DNA from: Pratylenchus scribneri
Taxonomy: Eukaryota; Nematoda; Chromadorea; Rhabditida; Pratylenchidae
Assembly: GCA_030063045.1 (NCBI GenBank)
Contig: JAQSEB010000027.1
Coordinates: 310,001 to 374,000, forward strand
DNA length: 64,000 nucleotides
Direction of reading: 5' to 3'
Shown: piece after piece, positions 36,009-48,266 of the stretch
Position numbering within the stretch: the stretch's first letter is position 1
Layout: each line of letters begins with the position of its first letter
The notes under the pieces: model-generated
Told to the model about the DNA's origin: nothing
Database searches by the model: none
The model's input: only the letters and a program-made list of their open reading frames with translations
Program-made: the position numbers and the translations under genes

Positions 36009-37503
36009 TTAAACATTTTCATTTAATATTTTTTCAAAATATTTTTCAAATAATTTACCCAGTAATTTTCCATTTGAAGTGGCAAAACATTCCAATTTTG
36101 AATTTGACTGTTGGATAATTCCTAGACCAATCACATCCCCTTCAGTTAACAATCCTTCACAATTCTTAATCAGCAGGCATAAATTACCCTCAATTTTAAT
36201 TCCATCTTTGTGCCAAATTCGCAATGAATTTTCCACATTTCCAAGACATTTTCCTTCCAATGGAAAAAGTTGATCGCAAAATCCAATAATAATGCTGTAA
36301 TTCCTAAAAAACGGATCATTGTATTTTTCATTTTCATATAAAATTTTAGTAATTAATTACCCATTGGAAATTTTAAGAGGTAATATTGTCGTTCGTTCCC
36401 CCCCCCCCTTTTTTACCAAAAAAATTTACGCTAAAAAACTTGCATTTAGGAGTTTTCGATGATGGGGAATACGAATCCTGCATTAGTTTTTCATTAGCTA
36501 TATTGGCTGAACCGTTATCGGTTCACAAACCGGTTTCGAAAAATCGAACTTAGGTATTTTTCTTTAATATTATATATATCAATCGACGCGTATTGACGAG
36601 CTGAACGTAAATCTATCATTTGTTTCGCTCAAAAAAAAACAAAACTAAAAAAATTGTGGCCATTTTAGTCACTTGGATCATCAATACCTTATGAAATTTT
36701 TAATGGCCACAATTTTTTTTAAGTTTTTTTTGTGCGAAACAAATGATAGATTTACGTTCAGCTCGTCAATACGCGTCGATTGATATATAATATTAAAGAA
36801 AATACCTAAGTTTGATTTTTCGAAACCGGTTTGTGAGCCGATAAAGGTTCAGCCAATATGGCTAATGAAAAAATTATGCTTGATTCGTATTCCCCATCGT
36901 CGAAAAACCCTAAATGCAAGTTTTTAGCGTAAAATAAAATAAAAAATTTTTTTTTTGGTAAAAAAGGGGGAACGAACTACAATATTACCTTTTAAGAATC
37001 TGCACTTCAAAATAAAAGGCAATCCTCGATTTATTGATTTTCAAATTCAACGTTGGAATCGGCAAAACTGTTCGAATGCGATTAAATCCTGAAAAAAATT
37101 TTTCAAAATTTTTCCAATTTTCAATTTTACCCAATTACCCAATATTCCAGAATGCTTAACAACGAGTTGATTCTCGGATATGATCAATCGTGGCCCACAA
37201 TCAACTGCATTCCATTTATTATTTTTCATTGCCTGAAAAAATTCCGTTCAATTTAATTTTTAAAAAATATTCAACCTCTTTAATGCTGTTGACCATTTTG
37301 TGTACATTTCTTACCAAAAGCCCATTCGGCATTTTGGCCAGAAGATCAAAGGCATTTTCAAGTGGCAATGAGCCAAATAGTTCGTTCAACAATTCTGCTG
37401 GCAATCCTCGACAAAGAATCGATGATTTTGGCTATGGTAACAAAAATTTAAATTTGAATTAAAAGTAATCAACCTTCTTTTTTGCAGGTTCCATTGTTGC
37501 CAT
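36009..37503 (-). CDS. SPRY-domain protein, split by a foldback transposon
   Basis: Exons on the minus strand: 37474-37503, 37276-37431, 37139-37232, 36989-37088, 36009-36303; 224 aa in phase. The N-terminus (LCRGLPAELLNELFGSLPLE) resembles an F-box-type helical segment. The SPRY domain follows: IAFYFEVQIL, then YSIIIGFCDQLFPLEG, then GDVIGLGII and FATSNGKLLG. SPRY domains bind proteins, often as substrate receptors. There is no signal peptide. A 611-bp foldback is inserted in the coding exon after FEVQILK. Without it the exon would end ISNG before a donor GTAATT near 36360. With it, the element's own first bases give AG/GTAATA in the same phase, so the protein could still be made minus about four residues. 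Confidence 0.75.
36379..36989. mobile_element. 611-bp foldback element inside the SPRY coding exon
   Basis: A nearly perfect inverted repeat over its whole length, with ends GGTAATATTGTCGTTCGTTC and GAACGAACTACAATATTACC. An exact 8-bp target duplication TTTTAAGA flanks it (36371-36378 and 36990-36997). The centre is near TTTTAGTCACTTGGATCATC. It carries the shared core ATCAATCGACGCGTATTGAC. No coding capacity. The 8-bp duplication suggests hAT-type mobilisation. Confidence 0.95.
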
Positions 37504-38635
37504 TTTGCTTTCAATACTTGACTTTTCCAAAGATAAATTTAAATAAATACTCGAAAATAAAGATTTCTGAAATTTTTGAATACATATTATAATAATATGT
37601 AAATAAAATCTTAAAAAGTTTTTTTTTTATTCCCCGCTTGGAAAATGGAAAATGAAAATGAAGAAAAATGAGAATAATCAAATACTTTTTTCCCAATGCC
37701 ATAAAAAAGAATGTACAAATATTGAGGTAATAATTCACCTCATTTTTATATGGACGTGGGGGGGGGGCATCCTTTTCATCATAGGCAAAATAAAGCATTG
37801 GGGCAATTTTTTGTGAAATATTCGATGCGAAATGGGGCAAAAATTGAATCATTTTAATTATTCCATCGGGTTAAAAGGGGAAATCAACAGATGCCAATGC
37901 CGCAAATTATAAAAATGAGGGAATGGAAATTATTAAAAAGATTGGAAAATAATCTGTGAAAAATAAATATTTATTTCTCTTCAACGTAAAAAATAAGGCC
38001 GATTGATATGGGATGGAACAGTGGAGGATGAGAATGAGAAAGGACGAATAAAATTTTACTCTAATTTTAGAATACCAAAATTGATAACAATACTGAACAA
38101 AAAATTGGAATCGACGAAATTTTGCTGAGTAAACTTTTGGAACTAATAAAAAAAATGTGGAATTGAAATAGTAATTAATAGAGGATATCGTAAAAATTAA
38201 TTTTATTAAAGTTTTAATTCAATCAATTTAGTTGTCTTCTTTAATTGACAATAAAAATGCGCTGGATGATAATGGAAACAGAAAGCTAATAAGAAAAAGT
38301 TAGAAAAATAATCAATAAATATCTAATAACATATTTTTATTCTTCAATCTTGACTTGAATTCCATCATAGGTGTTTCTGGAGGTTTTGGATTGGATCATT
38401 CAAACGAATGGAACTGACCTAATTTCATATATAAATATAGAGTATTGAGATAAAAATTTTTAAAAAAAAATTGCCATATACTTTAAATAAAATTCGGTCA
38501 GAAATGGATAAAAATCGAGGAAGGCTCCTATGTCATATACCAAATTAGTGAATACCAATATAAATAATAATTGTTGCAAAAGAATTAAAATTAAAGTAAA
38601 ATGTATTCTTTTTAACATTTATTTTACGGAGGTGG
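37504..38635. other. Intergenic region upstream of the SPRY gene
   Basis: AT-rich with a G-run near 37760. Open frames here show no conserved features. Presumed to include the SPRY gene promoter. Confidence 0.45.
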
Positions 38636-38765
38636 ACGTTTCAGCGTCGCCGTTTCAGCGTCGCCGTTTCAGCGTCAGCCGTTTCAGTGTCCGCCGTTTC
38701 AGCGTCCGCCGTTTCAGCGTCGCCGTTTCAGCGTCCAGCCAAAAAGGGGACGTTTCAGCGTCACC
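38636..38765. repeat. GTTTCAGCGTC minisatellite
   Basis: About eight short tandem units of CGTTTCAGCGTCGC and variants (CGTCCGC, CGTCAGC), GC-rich, ending shortly before the orphan exon at 38792. Confidence 0.9.
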
Positions 38766-38791
38766 TATATTTTTATCATAATTACACCAAG

Positions 38792-38926
38792 GCAGAAACA
38801 AGTTCTACACTGCGACCCGGATCCACACCTCAGGCTGATGTTTGCAACGACTCAAAGGACACCGAATCCGGAGCATTTGTGAAGCGGATGCTTCGTGAGA
38901 AGAATCCGGCCCCGCAGGGATGTTAG
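38792..38926 (+). other. Orphan coding-like exon
   Basis: After the acceptor-like ACACCAAG a frame reads AETSSTLRPGSTPQADVC and then ESGAFVKRMLREKNPAP, ending at TAG after 44 codons. GC content and codon texture are gene-like against AT-rich surroundings. No upstream exon with a matching donor was found. Could be a 3' exon or a captured gene fragment. Confidence 0.35.
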
Positions 38927-39952
38927 AAAAAAAAAGTATTGAATGAACAGCGCGGCACACAATTCATTTTTGTGATATTTGAAAACAACATATACAATAA
39001 TCAATTTAATGTTTTTTAATTATATAGTTGCAGGTGATTGTGATAAAAATTCAGTTTAATTATATTTAATTTTGAATACTTTTTGTCTGGCTCCAAGACC
39101 ATAACGCCTTTTTCCTTATTAAATATGAAATTATGCAATTAATACAAATGCTTTCAAAAGCAAATTATATATGTAATTATTTATCAAATTAACAGAATTT
39201 TTATATAGCCCATGGTAACACTCTTGATCATTTTGGAGATATAAGAACAAAAAAAATAAGACAAAGTCATCTATTATTAATTCATCATTCTTCTTCCCAA
39301 CTCCATGAATGAAGCAGCAAGGAAGGGGACAGCATTCATAACTTAAATAAATTAAAAATTAAGATATTGAATGGAAATAATATTCTCCAAAAAATTGTAG
39401 CAAATTTGGTAATTTTGCATTTAAAATAATATAATTTTGTACATTTTTCAAACCAATTTTGATGAATATCTAACTAAGTTATCCAAATTTAAACAAAGTA
39501 ATGTCATTTTAGTATCTAAAATCCAAAACTATGCCAGAAATTTTCTACAAAATTTTATTTTGGCATATAAATTGTATAGCTTCCCTAGATTTTGTATGAA
39601 AGCAATTTAAAAATTTATAGCAATTTTATTTTAAGGGGAAATTATTTTTTTTATTTTATTGCACCAAATGTGCAACTTAATATTTGATTTTTGAAATATC
39701 TATAAAAAATTATTTTTTTTCTTCAGATTTTTTGAATTTTTTAATGGATTTAAATTTTTTTGAGAAATTCCGAATTCTGTTTCCGAAAGCCAGAATTCCC
39801 ATGGGTTGAGTTTCGTTCCGATTCCGAAAAAAATTCAAATTCCGAAGAAAAATCCTTTCCAATTTTTTAATTTCCGATTCCATCCCTGACCCATAACTTT
39901 GTAGTAAAATTTTTAATTGAAAAAAATTTTAAAATAATCGTTCACCCTATCA
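38927..39952. other. Intergenic stretch
   Basis: AT-rich; no gene recognised. It ends at the 3' end of the minus-strand two-CxxC gene. Confidence 0.45.
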
Positions 39953-40339
39953 TCAATCATCATAGCCGGGAGTGAAATCGCAATTGGGGCAGCTCCATAG
40001 TCTTCCCGATCGTTCCCAGTTCTGACAAAAGAGTTTTGGCACTAATATCACGCCAACCAAAAAAGTGATGCCACCAGATAACATAAGAGATAGGCTTAGG
40101 AATCCAAATAAATTTCCAACTATAGTATCGGGGAGATGGGCAATGAATAAAATAAGATAGCCAGCGGCGAAAATAACAGCGCCGATAGCCATAAATTTTA
40201 ATGCACTTTTAAAGATGTCGCAAGCAGCAATAATTTTGTCATCATTTGTATCTACATAAAAATTCAAAGAATGATTTTTTGTTATAGAAATGAAAAACTT
40301 ACAATAATGGCCGCAGTTTGTGCAGTGAACTCTCGTCAT
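39953..40339 (-). CDS. Two-CxxC small membrane protein, member 2
   Basis: Exons 40303-40339 and 39953-40251 (minus), 111 aa. Exon 1 is 37 nt as in member 1 and encodes MTRVHCTNCGHY. Exon 2 starts in the same phase, has two hydrophobic segments (FMAIGAVIFAAGYLILF and LFGFLSLSLMLSGGITF) and ends SCPNCDFTPGYDD. Predicted zinc-binding pairs at both ends; localisation presumably membrane. It is divergent from the plus-strand paralogue at 42923. Confidence 0.8.
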   Translation of the reverse strand: MTRVHCTNCGHYCKFFISITKNHSLNFYVDTNDDKIIAACDIFKSALKFMAIGAVIFAAGYLILFIAHLPDTIVGNLFGFLSLSLMLSGGITFLVGVILVPKLFCQNWERSGRLWSCPNCDFTPGYDD

Positions 40340-42922
40340 TTTATTTGGGAATTTTTTATTTCAGTAAAATAGCTAAAATTTTTTAACTTAAAATTCAGGT
40401 TCTGAAAAGGGGGACAGAAGGAATGCATAGGGCGGTACAATATATGAAAAGTAGGAAGAAAGCGCTACCGCGCTTTAAAAGTTTCCTAGTAGGGTTATAA
40501 GAATATTAATATTACACATGATTTGTGAAGAGGTCATTTTGAAGTGATTTTACTGTAGCTTTTTTGGTATCAAAAGTATTGAATATTATTATTTTAGTAA
40601 AAATTGAGCCAACAACTTCTTTTACAATCCAAATTTTAAATATCTAATAATCAATTAAAAAATTATTTCGGATATAGGAATGTAAATTTCAAAAAAAAGA
40701 CAAATGAAAATAGTTTAATATAATATTTTAAGAAAAATGGCATGAAAGCTGCCCAAACATAGACCATAAAATCAATTAATTTGCCCAGAATATTTCTCCA
40801 AAAATTGCCGAAATAATTAAAATTGATCATAATAACTCTGATGTATTAATAATTTAAGCTTTAGATAGATTAGATATGGTTTAGAACGAAACCTGTACAT
40901 AAAATTTTGGGGTAAATTGCAAATTCTAAATTATTTTATGTGTAAATCAAAATTTGTGCCAATTAAAAATAAGTCAAAAAAACATATGTGATGTTTGCTT
41001 AAAAATTATGCTAATTGCTGAGTATTGTTCATATATTTTTGTATTTACTTTTTTGTGAATTACAAATGAAAATGAATGATGTGTGTTGAATGAATTTTTA
41101 TCTCTTATTTTTGTAGAAACGACATAAGGTCAAAAGCAAATACATTCTGCCTTTTTTCGTTGGTAGAATACTAATAAGGCTTTTTAGGGGATTGGAATTG
41201 GCACTGTGGGAGCATCGGAATCGGAAGGAATTGGGCAATGAAATTTTTACTGGAGAATACCTATGTTTTTGTGAAGAGGGTCAATATATAAATAAGATTT
41301 GAGCAATTCCTTAAGCCATCTTAATATATCATAGAAAATTAGAAAACTATGGGAAATTTGTATGAGGGCAAATTTATAAATATTTAAGCATTTCATTTCT
41401 AGTTCTCATAGGCATTTTGATGGATTTATGCTTCCCACATTTATTTAAAATGAGCATTGGAAATGCCCAATTCTAAATTACTATTCATTAATTATCTTCC
41501 AATGTTATTTGAAGTATTTTTATTCATTCTTTTCCTTTTATGTTATTTGAAATAGGTAGATATGCAATGGGGAAAGAATAGCCCAATTAAATTTTTAATT
41601 AGTAGAGATTTAATAAAAATTATGAATAAAACAATTGACCCTATTTTGACCTAATTTTCAGCATAAACTTGGTAGATTGGAATTTAGAATGATAAGAAAT
41701 TGGGCATTGTAATTTTATTAAAAATATTAATATTACTCATGATTTATGAAGAGGTCGTTTTGAGGGGCTTTGGATAAAATGCTAAATTCTTCAATTTCTG
41801 CATAATAAAATAGTTCAAAAAATGCTGTTTTTGACTTAAAAAAATTTGCTGAGTGGGTATTGTTCATATATTTGTATGTATTTATTAATGTATTTAATCC
41901 TTTTTTCAACATAATAGAAATTAATATATTAGAGTAATAAGGTCTTCTACGAGATGGGAACTGTGGAATGATGGCATTTGGTAGGAAATAGGAATTGAGT
42001 ATTAAAATTTTTTTGTTGAAAAATAATCCGTGATTTGTGATAGTGATAGATGATAGATCATAGAAAAACTTTGGAAAATTGCAAGAAGGCAAATTTATAA
42101 ATATTTCTGCATTTCATCATATAATTATCATCGGCATTGATAATTTTTTATGCTTCTTACAGTTAAAAGCGCCATGGTAATGTCAAATTCTAAAATTTAT
42201 TAATAATCTTCTATGTTATTTGAATTCATTATTTTTATTCATTCTTTTCCTTGATCTTGAATTGAAATAGATAGATTTGTGATGGAAAGAATTGCCCAAT
42301 CAAATTGCCTCCTTCCATAATTATCTTCAATATGCCCGATGCCATGCCAATGCCATCATTATCCTAATTCCCATTACCTATGGCGAAATTTGCGTCCCCA
42401 AATTTTGCGGCTCTTAATAAAAATGAAATTTGCGGCCCTACCCTACCGAAAATATTAAAATAATTAACAATATTAGAGTGAAATTTCGGGTAAAGTTTTA
42501 AGTTTTCAAGACTCGGACGAAAAGTCTTAAGATTTTGGCTAAGCTTCGGATCTAAGTAGATGAAAAATAGGCGATAAAATTTATTTTTGTTGGGAGATGC
42601 AAAATTCGGGGCCGCAAATTGCGGTAAACCTCCAAACAAACGATATCCTTATAATCTTTATTAATTAATTTTATTAATTTATGGTAAAGGATTATTTCAT
42701 GAATATATTTTTTAAATTTCCAACAATTTATTATAAGCAAAATATTTATCAATAAAAAGTTTAAAATCTATAGGCCTTGAAACTTTTTTTTATTTATGCT
42801 TATATAACATGAAATTAACTTTATTTAACCAAATATTTCAGAAATTGGCATATTAAATAAAATAATAAACCAAATGTTTATTTTTATTAAAGAATTCAAT
42901 TTTTTAACTTCAAATTATAAAA
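40340..42922. other. Intergenic region with two diverged copies of a family-flank segment
   Basis: Segments near 41340-41640 and 42060-42310 repeat each other (for example ATTCATTCTTTTCCTT and GGGGAAAGAATAGCCCAAT / GGAAAGAATTGCCCAATC). They also match the upstream regions of the genes at 50464 and 57528, which points to repeated duplication of this locus type. A short inverted repeat with AAATTTGCGGCCC lies at 42385-42630. No reliable exon. Confidence 0.5.
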
Positions 42923-44096
42923 ATGGCAATTACAAAAAAATTATTGAAAATGATTACCAAACAGCAAGAACAAATTTCTCAAATATTGGCTAAACAACAG
43001 AAAAATAAACCAGCTCCTAATGCACTAATTATTACCGAACAACCAGAACACATTTCCCAAAAATCAGCTCGGAAACAGAAAAATAAACTTGTTCTTGATG
43101 CACAAATTATTATTAAGCAGCAAGAACAAATTTCTGAAATATGTGCTAAAATTTCTCAATTGGCTATAAAATTGAAAAATAAACCGATTAATGTTGCACA
43201 AAATCAAAATTTTGTCTTATCAACAGTTTTTGATGACGATTTGCTGCAAAATGCCGCAAATGCAACAGTGAGGATTGAAAATTTAATTAATTAAAAAACA
43301 TTAAAATTGCAAAAAGAATATTATGTTTTGGATTATCTAGCAAAAAAAAAAAAATTACTCAATAAATTTATCAGAAAATACATGCAGGTTTTAGTTTATA
43401 TTTTTAAATTAAAATTACCATATTTATTGGTTAAACATTAACATTCGATATCGTTGTACATATATTGATAATTCGGCAATTTTAAAACTTTAAAATATTT
43501 TTTCTGTTGCTACAATTTGGATTTAAACTCTGGAGCATCGATGGTGAAAAAATATTGTAGATAAATTTCTAAAATAATTTTTAGAATTTCCGTTAAATGA
43601 TATCAAAAACATTGGAACTTATTTGGTATATATAAAGAATTTAGGCAAAAGTTGTTTTTGACAGCCATAATTCTCAATAAATTTCCAAAATTTTTGAACA
43701 ATTTTTTGATATTATTTTGTTATCAATTTTTGTTCTATAAAAAGTTATATAAATTTATCCATAAACTTTATCTCATTCGACACTAGATTGTTCCATTCCC
43801 AATTGTCGCACAGACTTTAATCTTTAAATAGTGTAATATTTATATATTCAAAAATATTTATCAAAATAGCCACTGCGCGAAGAGTGATGAAAATAGGCGC
43901 AAATGCTGGAATGATTCCGGGAATGGCGGCTGGAGCTATAATTGGAACTGCGACTGCGGGTCTAATCGGTGCTTGGATTGGGGCGCTGATTGGTTATGGT
44001 GCCGGGGCATTTGTCGGAGCAATCGTGCCAGCCATGAACATCGTTTGTAAAAATTGGACCTGCCCCGTTTGTGATACCGTGAATGGACCATCATAA
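42923..44096 (+). pseudogene. Two-CxxC/glutamine-rich family member with a frameshift in exon 1
   Basis: Exon 1 (42923 to about 43267) starts like the gene at 57528 (MAITKKLLKMITKQQEQIS, with imperfect internal repeats of the QQEQIS type). Near its end the conserved CRKCN motif lies one base out of the starting frame (GCTGCAAAATGCCGCAAATG at 43243), so exon 2 cannot be joined in frame. Exon 2 (43870-44096) is intact: a glycine-rich double membrane segment (AGAIIGTATAGLIGAWIGAL) and a final CPVCDTVNG. Probably a recent single-base deletion, a sequencing error, or a missed microexon. Confidence 0.6.
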
Positions 44097-44442
44097 AATT
44101 TGAATCAAAAAGTGAGTAAAATGAGTGAAAAATTTTGGAAATTTTTAATGTTAAAAAATGAAATTAATTATATATTTTTATCTTGTTTCAGGAATGAACT
44201 CCATGCATGGAATTAAAAAAGCAAAGCGATTGAAAAATGAAAATGATCAATTTTTTTATCCATTTTTTGTTAAAATTTACTGTTTTCCAATTTTGTTCTA
44301 ATTTTTGTTGAAATTCTCTAAATTTAAAAGGGCGATAAATTTAATAAATTGAATATATTTAATTGACTTCCATGTTAAATATTTAATTCTATATTTATTT
44401 TGTACGATATAAACAATTCATAGCATTTTCACGCTAAATATA

Positions 44443-44681
44443 TATATGTCGGCGCTAAAGTTGAAATTCCGCTAAAGTTGAAATTTACACACTATTTTTG
44501 TCATAGAATCAGAGAAAGTTCGAATTTCGAAAAACTAAGTATAGGGTTAGGGTCTAGGGGTTCAGAGCATGGGATTAGGGGTAGGGGCTAAGGGCTAGGG
44601 TTAGGTTTGTACTCTGCTTCTTGGGCGAAATAATGTGTATTTCAACTTTTGCTGAATTTCAACTTTAGCGCCAACAGATAC
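44443..44681. mobile_element. Foldback MITE (family 1), intact copy
   Basis: Ends TGTCGGCGCTAAAGTTGAAA and TTTCAACTTTAGCGCCAACA. The interior carries GGGATTAGGGGTAGGGGCTA and TTTGTACTCTGCTTCTT, as in the interrupted copy at 14047-15144, for which it serves as the empty-site reference. Confidence 0.85.
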
Positions 44682-44689
44682 ATTTTTGA

Positions 44690-44910
44690 ATTTTGAGTTC
44701 GATATATCAATGGACGCATTTCGATGAACTTAGCCCGAATATGTAATTGGTTAGGCAAAAAACTCAAAAAAAAGTTATTACTTGTTTTACTAAAATTGAG
44801 GCCATAACTTTTTTAATTTTGAATTTTTTTTTTGCGAAATCAATAGCATATTCGGGATCAGCCCATCGAGACACGTCGATTGGTATATCGATCGAAAAAA
44901 TTTACTCACA
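44690..44910. mobile_element. Foldback element, CG-core family
   Basis: Arms GATATATCAATGGACGCATT and CGAGACACGTCGATTGGTAT with CCCGAATATG / CATATTCGGG inward. It adjoins the family 1 MITE. Confidence 0.75.
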
Positions 44911-45523
44911 AGTTCAAATTGTGGATGTTTCTTTGTTTTATGGGCGTTTGGTGATTTCATGTGTTGGATGTTTCGTGATTGGATGTTTCGTTATAACGCG
45001 ACCAATTTAATTGAATTTTTCTAATACACGACATTCTCAATTCTCAGAAGAAAAACGACAAATAATTTTTCGTTTATCTCTGCACTTTGCCCAGTGATAA
45101 TTTGGAATTGTTCCTTTTGGCATTGAAATTCTCAAATCGGCCAGGGGCCAGCGGCTAAAATTAGTCTATTCCTCTTTTACTGGATACAACATATCATGCA
45201 CAGTTTTTTTCTCACTGTTTATACAAATTTTTTTCACATAAATAGCAACTACAAGAAACTATAATTTTACTTTACAGAATATTTGAATTGAATATGGAAT
45301 TTAATTTCCAAATTAATTTATGAACTTTTTAGCACTGTTTTTTCTCACACTTTATACAATTTTTCTTTTCTTATAAAGCACAACCACAAGAAACTATTAT
45401 TTACTTTGAGAAAAGATTTTTTGCCGAAACATTAGTATTAATTTGCTGAAAGATTTGGGTTCTTTTGCTGAAAGATTAGTTTTTTAAGAATAATTTGCTA
45501 ATATCCTGAATCCAAGACACAAA

Positions 45524-45836
45524 AGTTCTGATTTTATTAATTCCGCCTGTTCTGATTTTATTAATTCCGCCTGTTCTGATTTTATTAATTCCGCCTGTTC
45601 TGATTTTATTAATTCCGCCTGTTCTGATTTTAATTCCGCCTGTTCTGATTTTATTAATTCCGCCTGTTCAAATTTTATTAATTCCGCCTGTTTTGATTTT
45701 AATTCCGCCTGTTCAAATTTTATTAATTCCGCCTGTTTTGATTTTTATTCCGCCTGTTTTGATTTTAATTCCGCCGGTTCGGATTTTATTAATTCCGCCT
45801 GTTTTGATTTTAATTCCGCCTGTTCTGATTTTCACT
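45524..45836. repeat. 24-bp minisatellite, about 13 copies
   Basis: Units of TTCTGATTTTATTAATTCCG plus CCTG, with shortened units lacking TATTA and C-to-T or CAAA variants towards the 3' side. It lies about 300 bp upstream of the chemoreceptor at 46137. Confidence 0.9.
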
Positions 45837-46136
45837 TTTATAGCAAGCAACAAATTATGCAGTATATAAATTTTTTAATAAACGCGACATTTTATTTTAC
45901 ACTTTTTAAGAAATACCAGGGCACCATTGGATTTTGGATACAACATATAAATGCACTTCTCATTCTCACTGAATACAATTTTTTCTTTTCACCTAAATCA
46001 CAAAAACCACATGAAACTATAATTTTATTCAAAATGAGAATATTTCAATAGGAAATTGAGTTTCAAATTTATTTATTGTTTTTATCTACATATTTGCCAT
46101 AAAATTTCATTTTTCCTTAATTCCCTAAATAAAAGA

Positions 46137-48266
46137 ATGGAAGAAGAATTGTTGAATTTCTTGAAAGTCCATGGCGACATTTTCATCTATTTTTCCATTT
46201 GCTTGAGTGTGCCATCCGTTCTCCTATATTTGGCCGAAATTGTGACAATTTTAAGGCATAAATGCTTTTACAATTCATTCCATGCACTTTTTATCATTCG
46301 TGCTGTGCCGGTTAATTTTTTACTAAAATATAAATGGTTACTTAACCAACAAAATATTTTTTTACTCGAAACATAGTTTTTGACTTTTAATAAATCCGAA
46401 ATCGGTTTTAGACCCTTCATTTCATACTTTATAGTATACCAGTTTTTGACTTTTAATAAATCCGAAATCGGTTTTAGACCCTTCATTTCATACTTTATAG
46501 TATACCAATTTTTTGACTTTTAATAAATCCGAAATCGGTTTTAGACCCTTCATTTCATACTTTATAGTATACCAATTTGTAGATCTCATCGAGCTACATC
46601 AAATGATAAATAAAATGTCAGGTTTTGGGACAAAATTGAAGAGTTTAAAACCAAAACTGAAAATTAGTTTAATAGTTAATACCCTTTAATTTTGACCAAA
46701 TCATGACAAATTATATATCAATCGATGCATCTTGATGAGATCTACAGTATAATGTTTGTAGGGGTCTAAATCCAATTTCGGATTTATTAGAAGTCAATAA
46801 CTATTTTATTGATAAAAAATATTTTTATTGATATAAAAATTATTTTAAAATTTTATTATTTTTATTCCACAGGATCTTCTCTACTCTTTTGACTCATATT
46901 ATGGCACTCGTTTACCGACTATATTTGGCCATTTGCTTCTGAATTTCTACCAAAAATTGCCCAAATTTTGTTTGGACCTACTTTGTTTTCTCACCAATTA
47001 TTCATTTCAAGCCGACAATTTGGCCACTGTTTTCATTCTTTTGCATCGATTCACCGCAATCGCTTTCCCAATTCGTCATGAAAAAGTTGGAAAATTATTC
47101 ATAATTTAATAATTTTAATAACATTTTTAAGCTTTGGAAAAAATGGCTTTTGCCTTTGGCATTTTTCGTCATTTTTGGCCTGCCTTTATATGCAATTGAA
47201 TTATTTAAAATTGAAGGAGAAATTCTTGTGACTGAATCAAATGGTGATGGCACAATTAAATTTATCATTTCTGTGGCTGAAAATGTAAAATTTAATAATT
47301 AGAGCATGGATTTTTTTTATTGATTTCTTTATTTTGTTTGCGAATTTAAAATAGCTTGAAATTAATGCATGTTTTTATCAATGTTTTTTGATGATTTTCA
47401 TAAAATTTTATGTCAATATTCATCAATATTTCGGCATTTTTGGCTTTCAATATTTAAATATTTCGGGATTTTTTTTGGACATTTTCGTCAAAATTTTGAA
47501 GATTTTTTTTGAAAAAAATAGTCATAAATTGATATAAGATATTTTTTGAATTTTCAATGTATTTAAAAAATTTTTTAGAAATGAATTTTTGAATTTTTTA
47601 TAAAAAATTATCATTTTTAAAAATCATAAATATTTTGAATTTTTCACCAATATAAATCCGTGCTCTTTTAATAATAATTTAAAAAATATTTCTCAAATTT
47701 AATTATATATATTTTCAAGGGCACCACCCTCCTCCAAAAGTACATAAAAATTAATACAATTTCTTCGGTTCTCTTTTTACTGATTTGTATTTTGTTGAAT
47801 GTGGCCTGTCTAATGGTTTATCGAAAAAGTCAATTGCCTACTTTACCTGGACAAAATAATTCTAACAATGAAACCGGGACAGTGGAAAGGAAATTATTGA
47901 TTTATGCAATTTGCACATTTTTTGGTCATATGCTCATCGCAATTTTGATGGTCCATTCAATTTTTTGTCAAATTTTATATATAAATTTAATTTCAGATTT
48001 GCACTGCAATTTTTATGGAATACCAAAATTTGACACTTTTGACCATTTTTAACACTCAATACAATTGGATGGTTGATTTGGGCACTGTGGTTTTGCCAAG
48101 TTGGCTCATTCTCTGGGCCAGTCCCAATTTTAGGCAACATTTTGTGGCCGATTATATTCCCAAATGCATTTTAAATAGAATTCATCGAAGAATACATTCT
48201 TCGGTTGGGACAAATAATACAGCGATAAATGTAAAACGAAACACTTGGACTGAAGGGGCAAAATAA
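46137..48266 (+). CDS. Serpentine chemoreceptor, gamma-class (Srg/Srv) like (5 exons)
   Basis: Exons 46137-46310, 46873-47085, 47132-47284, 47720-47950, 47997-48266; 346 aa, all in phase. The start at 46137 was chosen over an in-frame ATG 27 codons upstream because the latter adds an unusual hydrophobic leader. Features: TM1 IYFSICLSVPSVLLYL, TM3 end FILLHRFTAIAFPIRHEK, then LWKKWLLPLAF at TM4, and TM7 ending in SWLILWASPNFRQ with a basic tail. The NRF/FP/H-W pattern after TM3 suits the Srg/Srv group. Expected in sensory-cell membranes; ligand unknown. Intron 1 is expanded by a foldback element. Confidence 0.8.
46371..46805. mobile_element. Foldback element, CG-core family, with internal 65-bp triplication
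   Basis: In receptor intron 1. The left arm contains three tandem 65-bp units with AATAAATCCGAAATCGGTTT and CATACTTTATAGTATACC. The right arm has GGTCTAAATCCAATTTCGG once. Inner arms are GATCTCATCGAGCTACATC and GATGCATCTTGATGAGATC. Confidence 0.85.

Noticed and set aside
37511..37852. 113-codon minus-strand open frame
   Set aside because: No recognisable domain and no conserved neighbour exon; composition matches background.
41733..42092. 119-codon minus-strand open frame
   Set aside because: It spans one copy of the repeated flank segment; no membrane, CxxC or splice features match the gene family.
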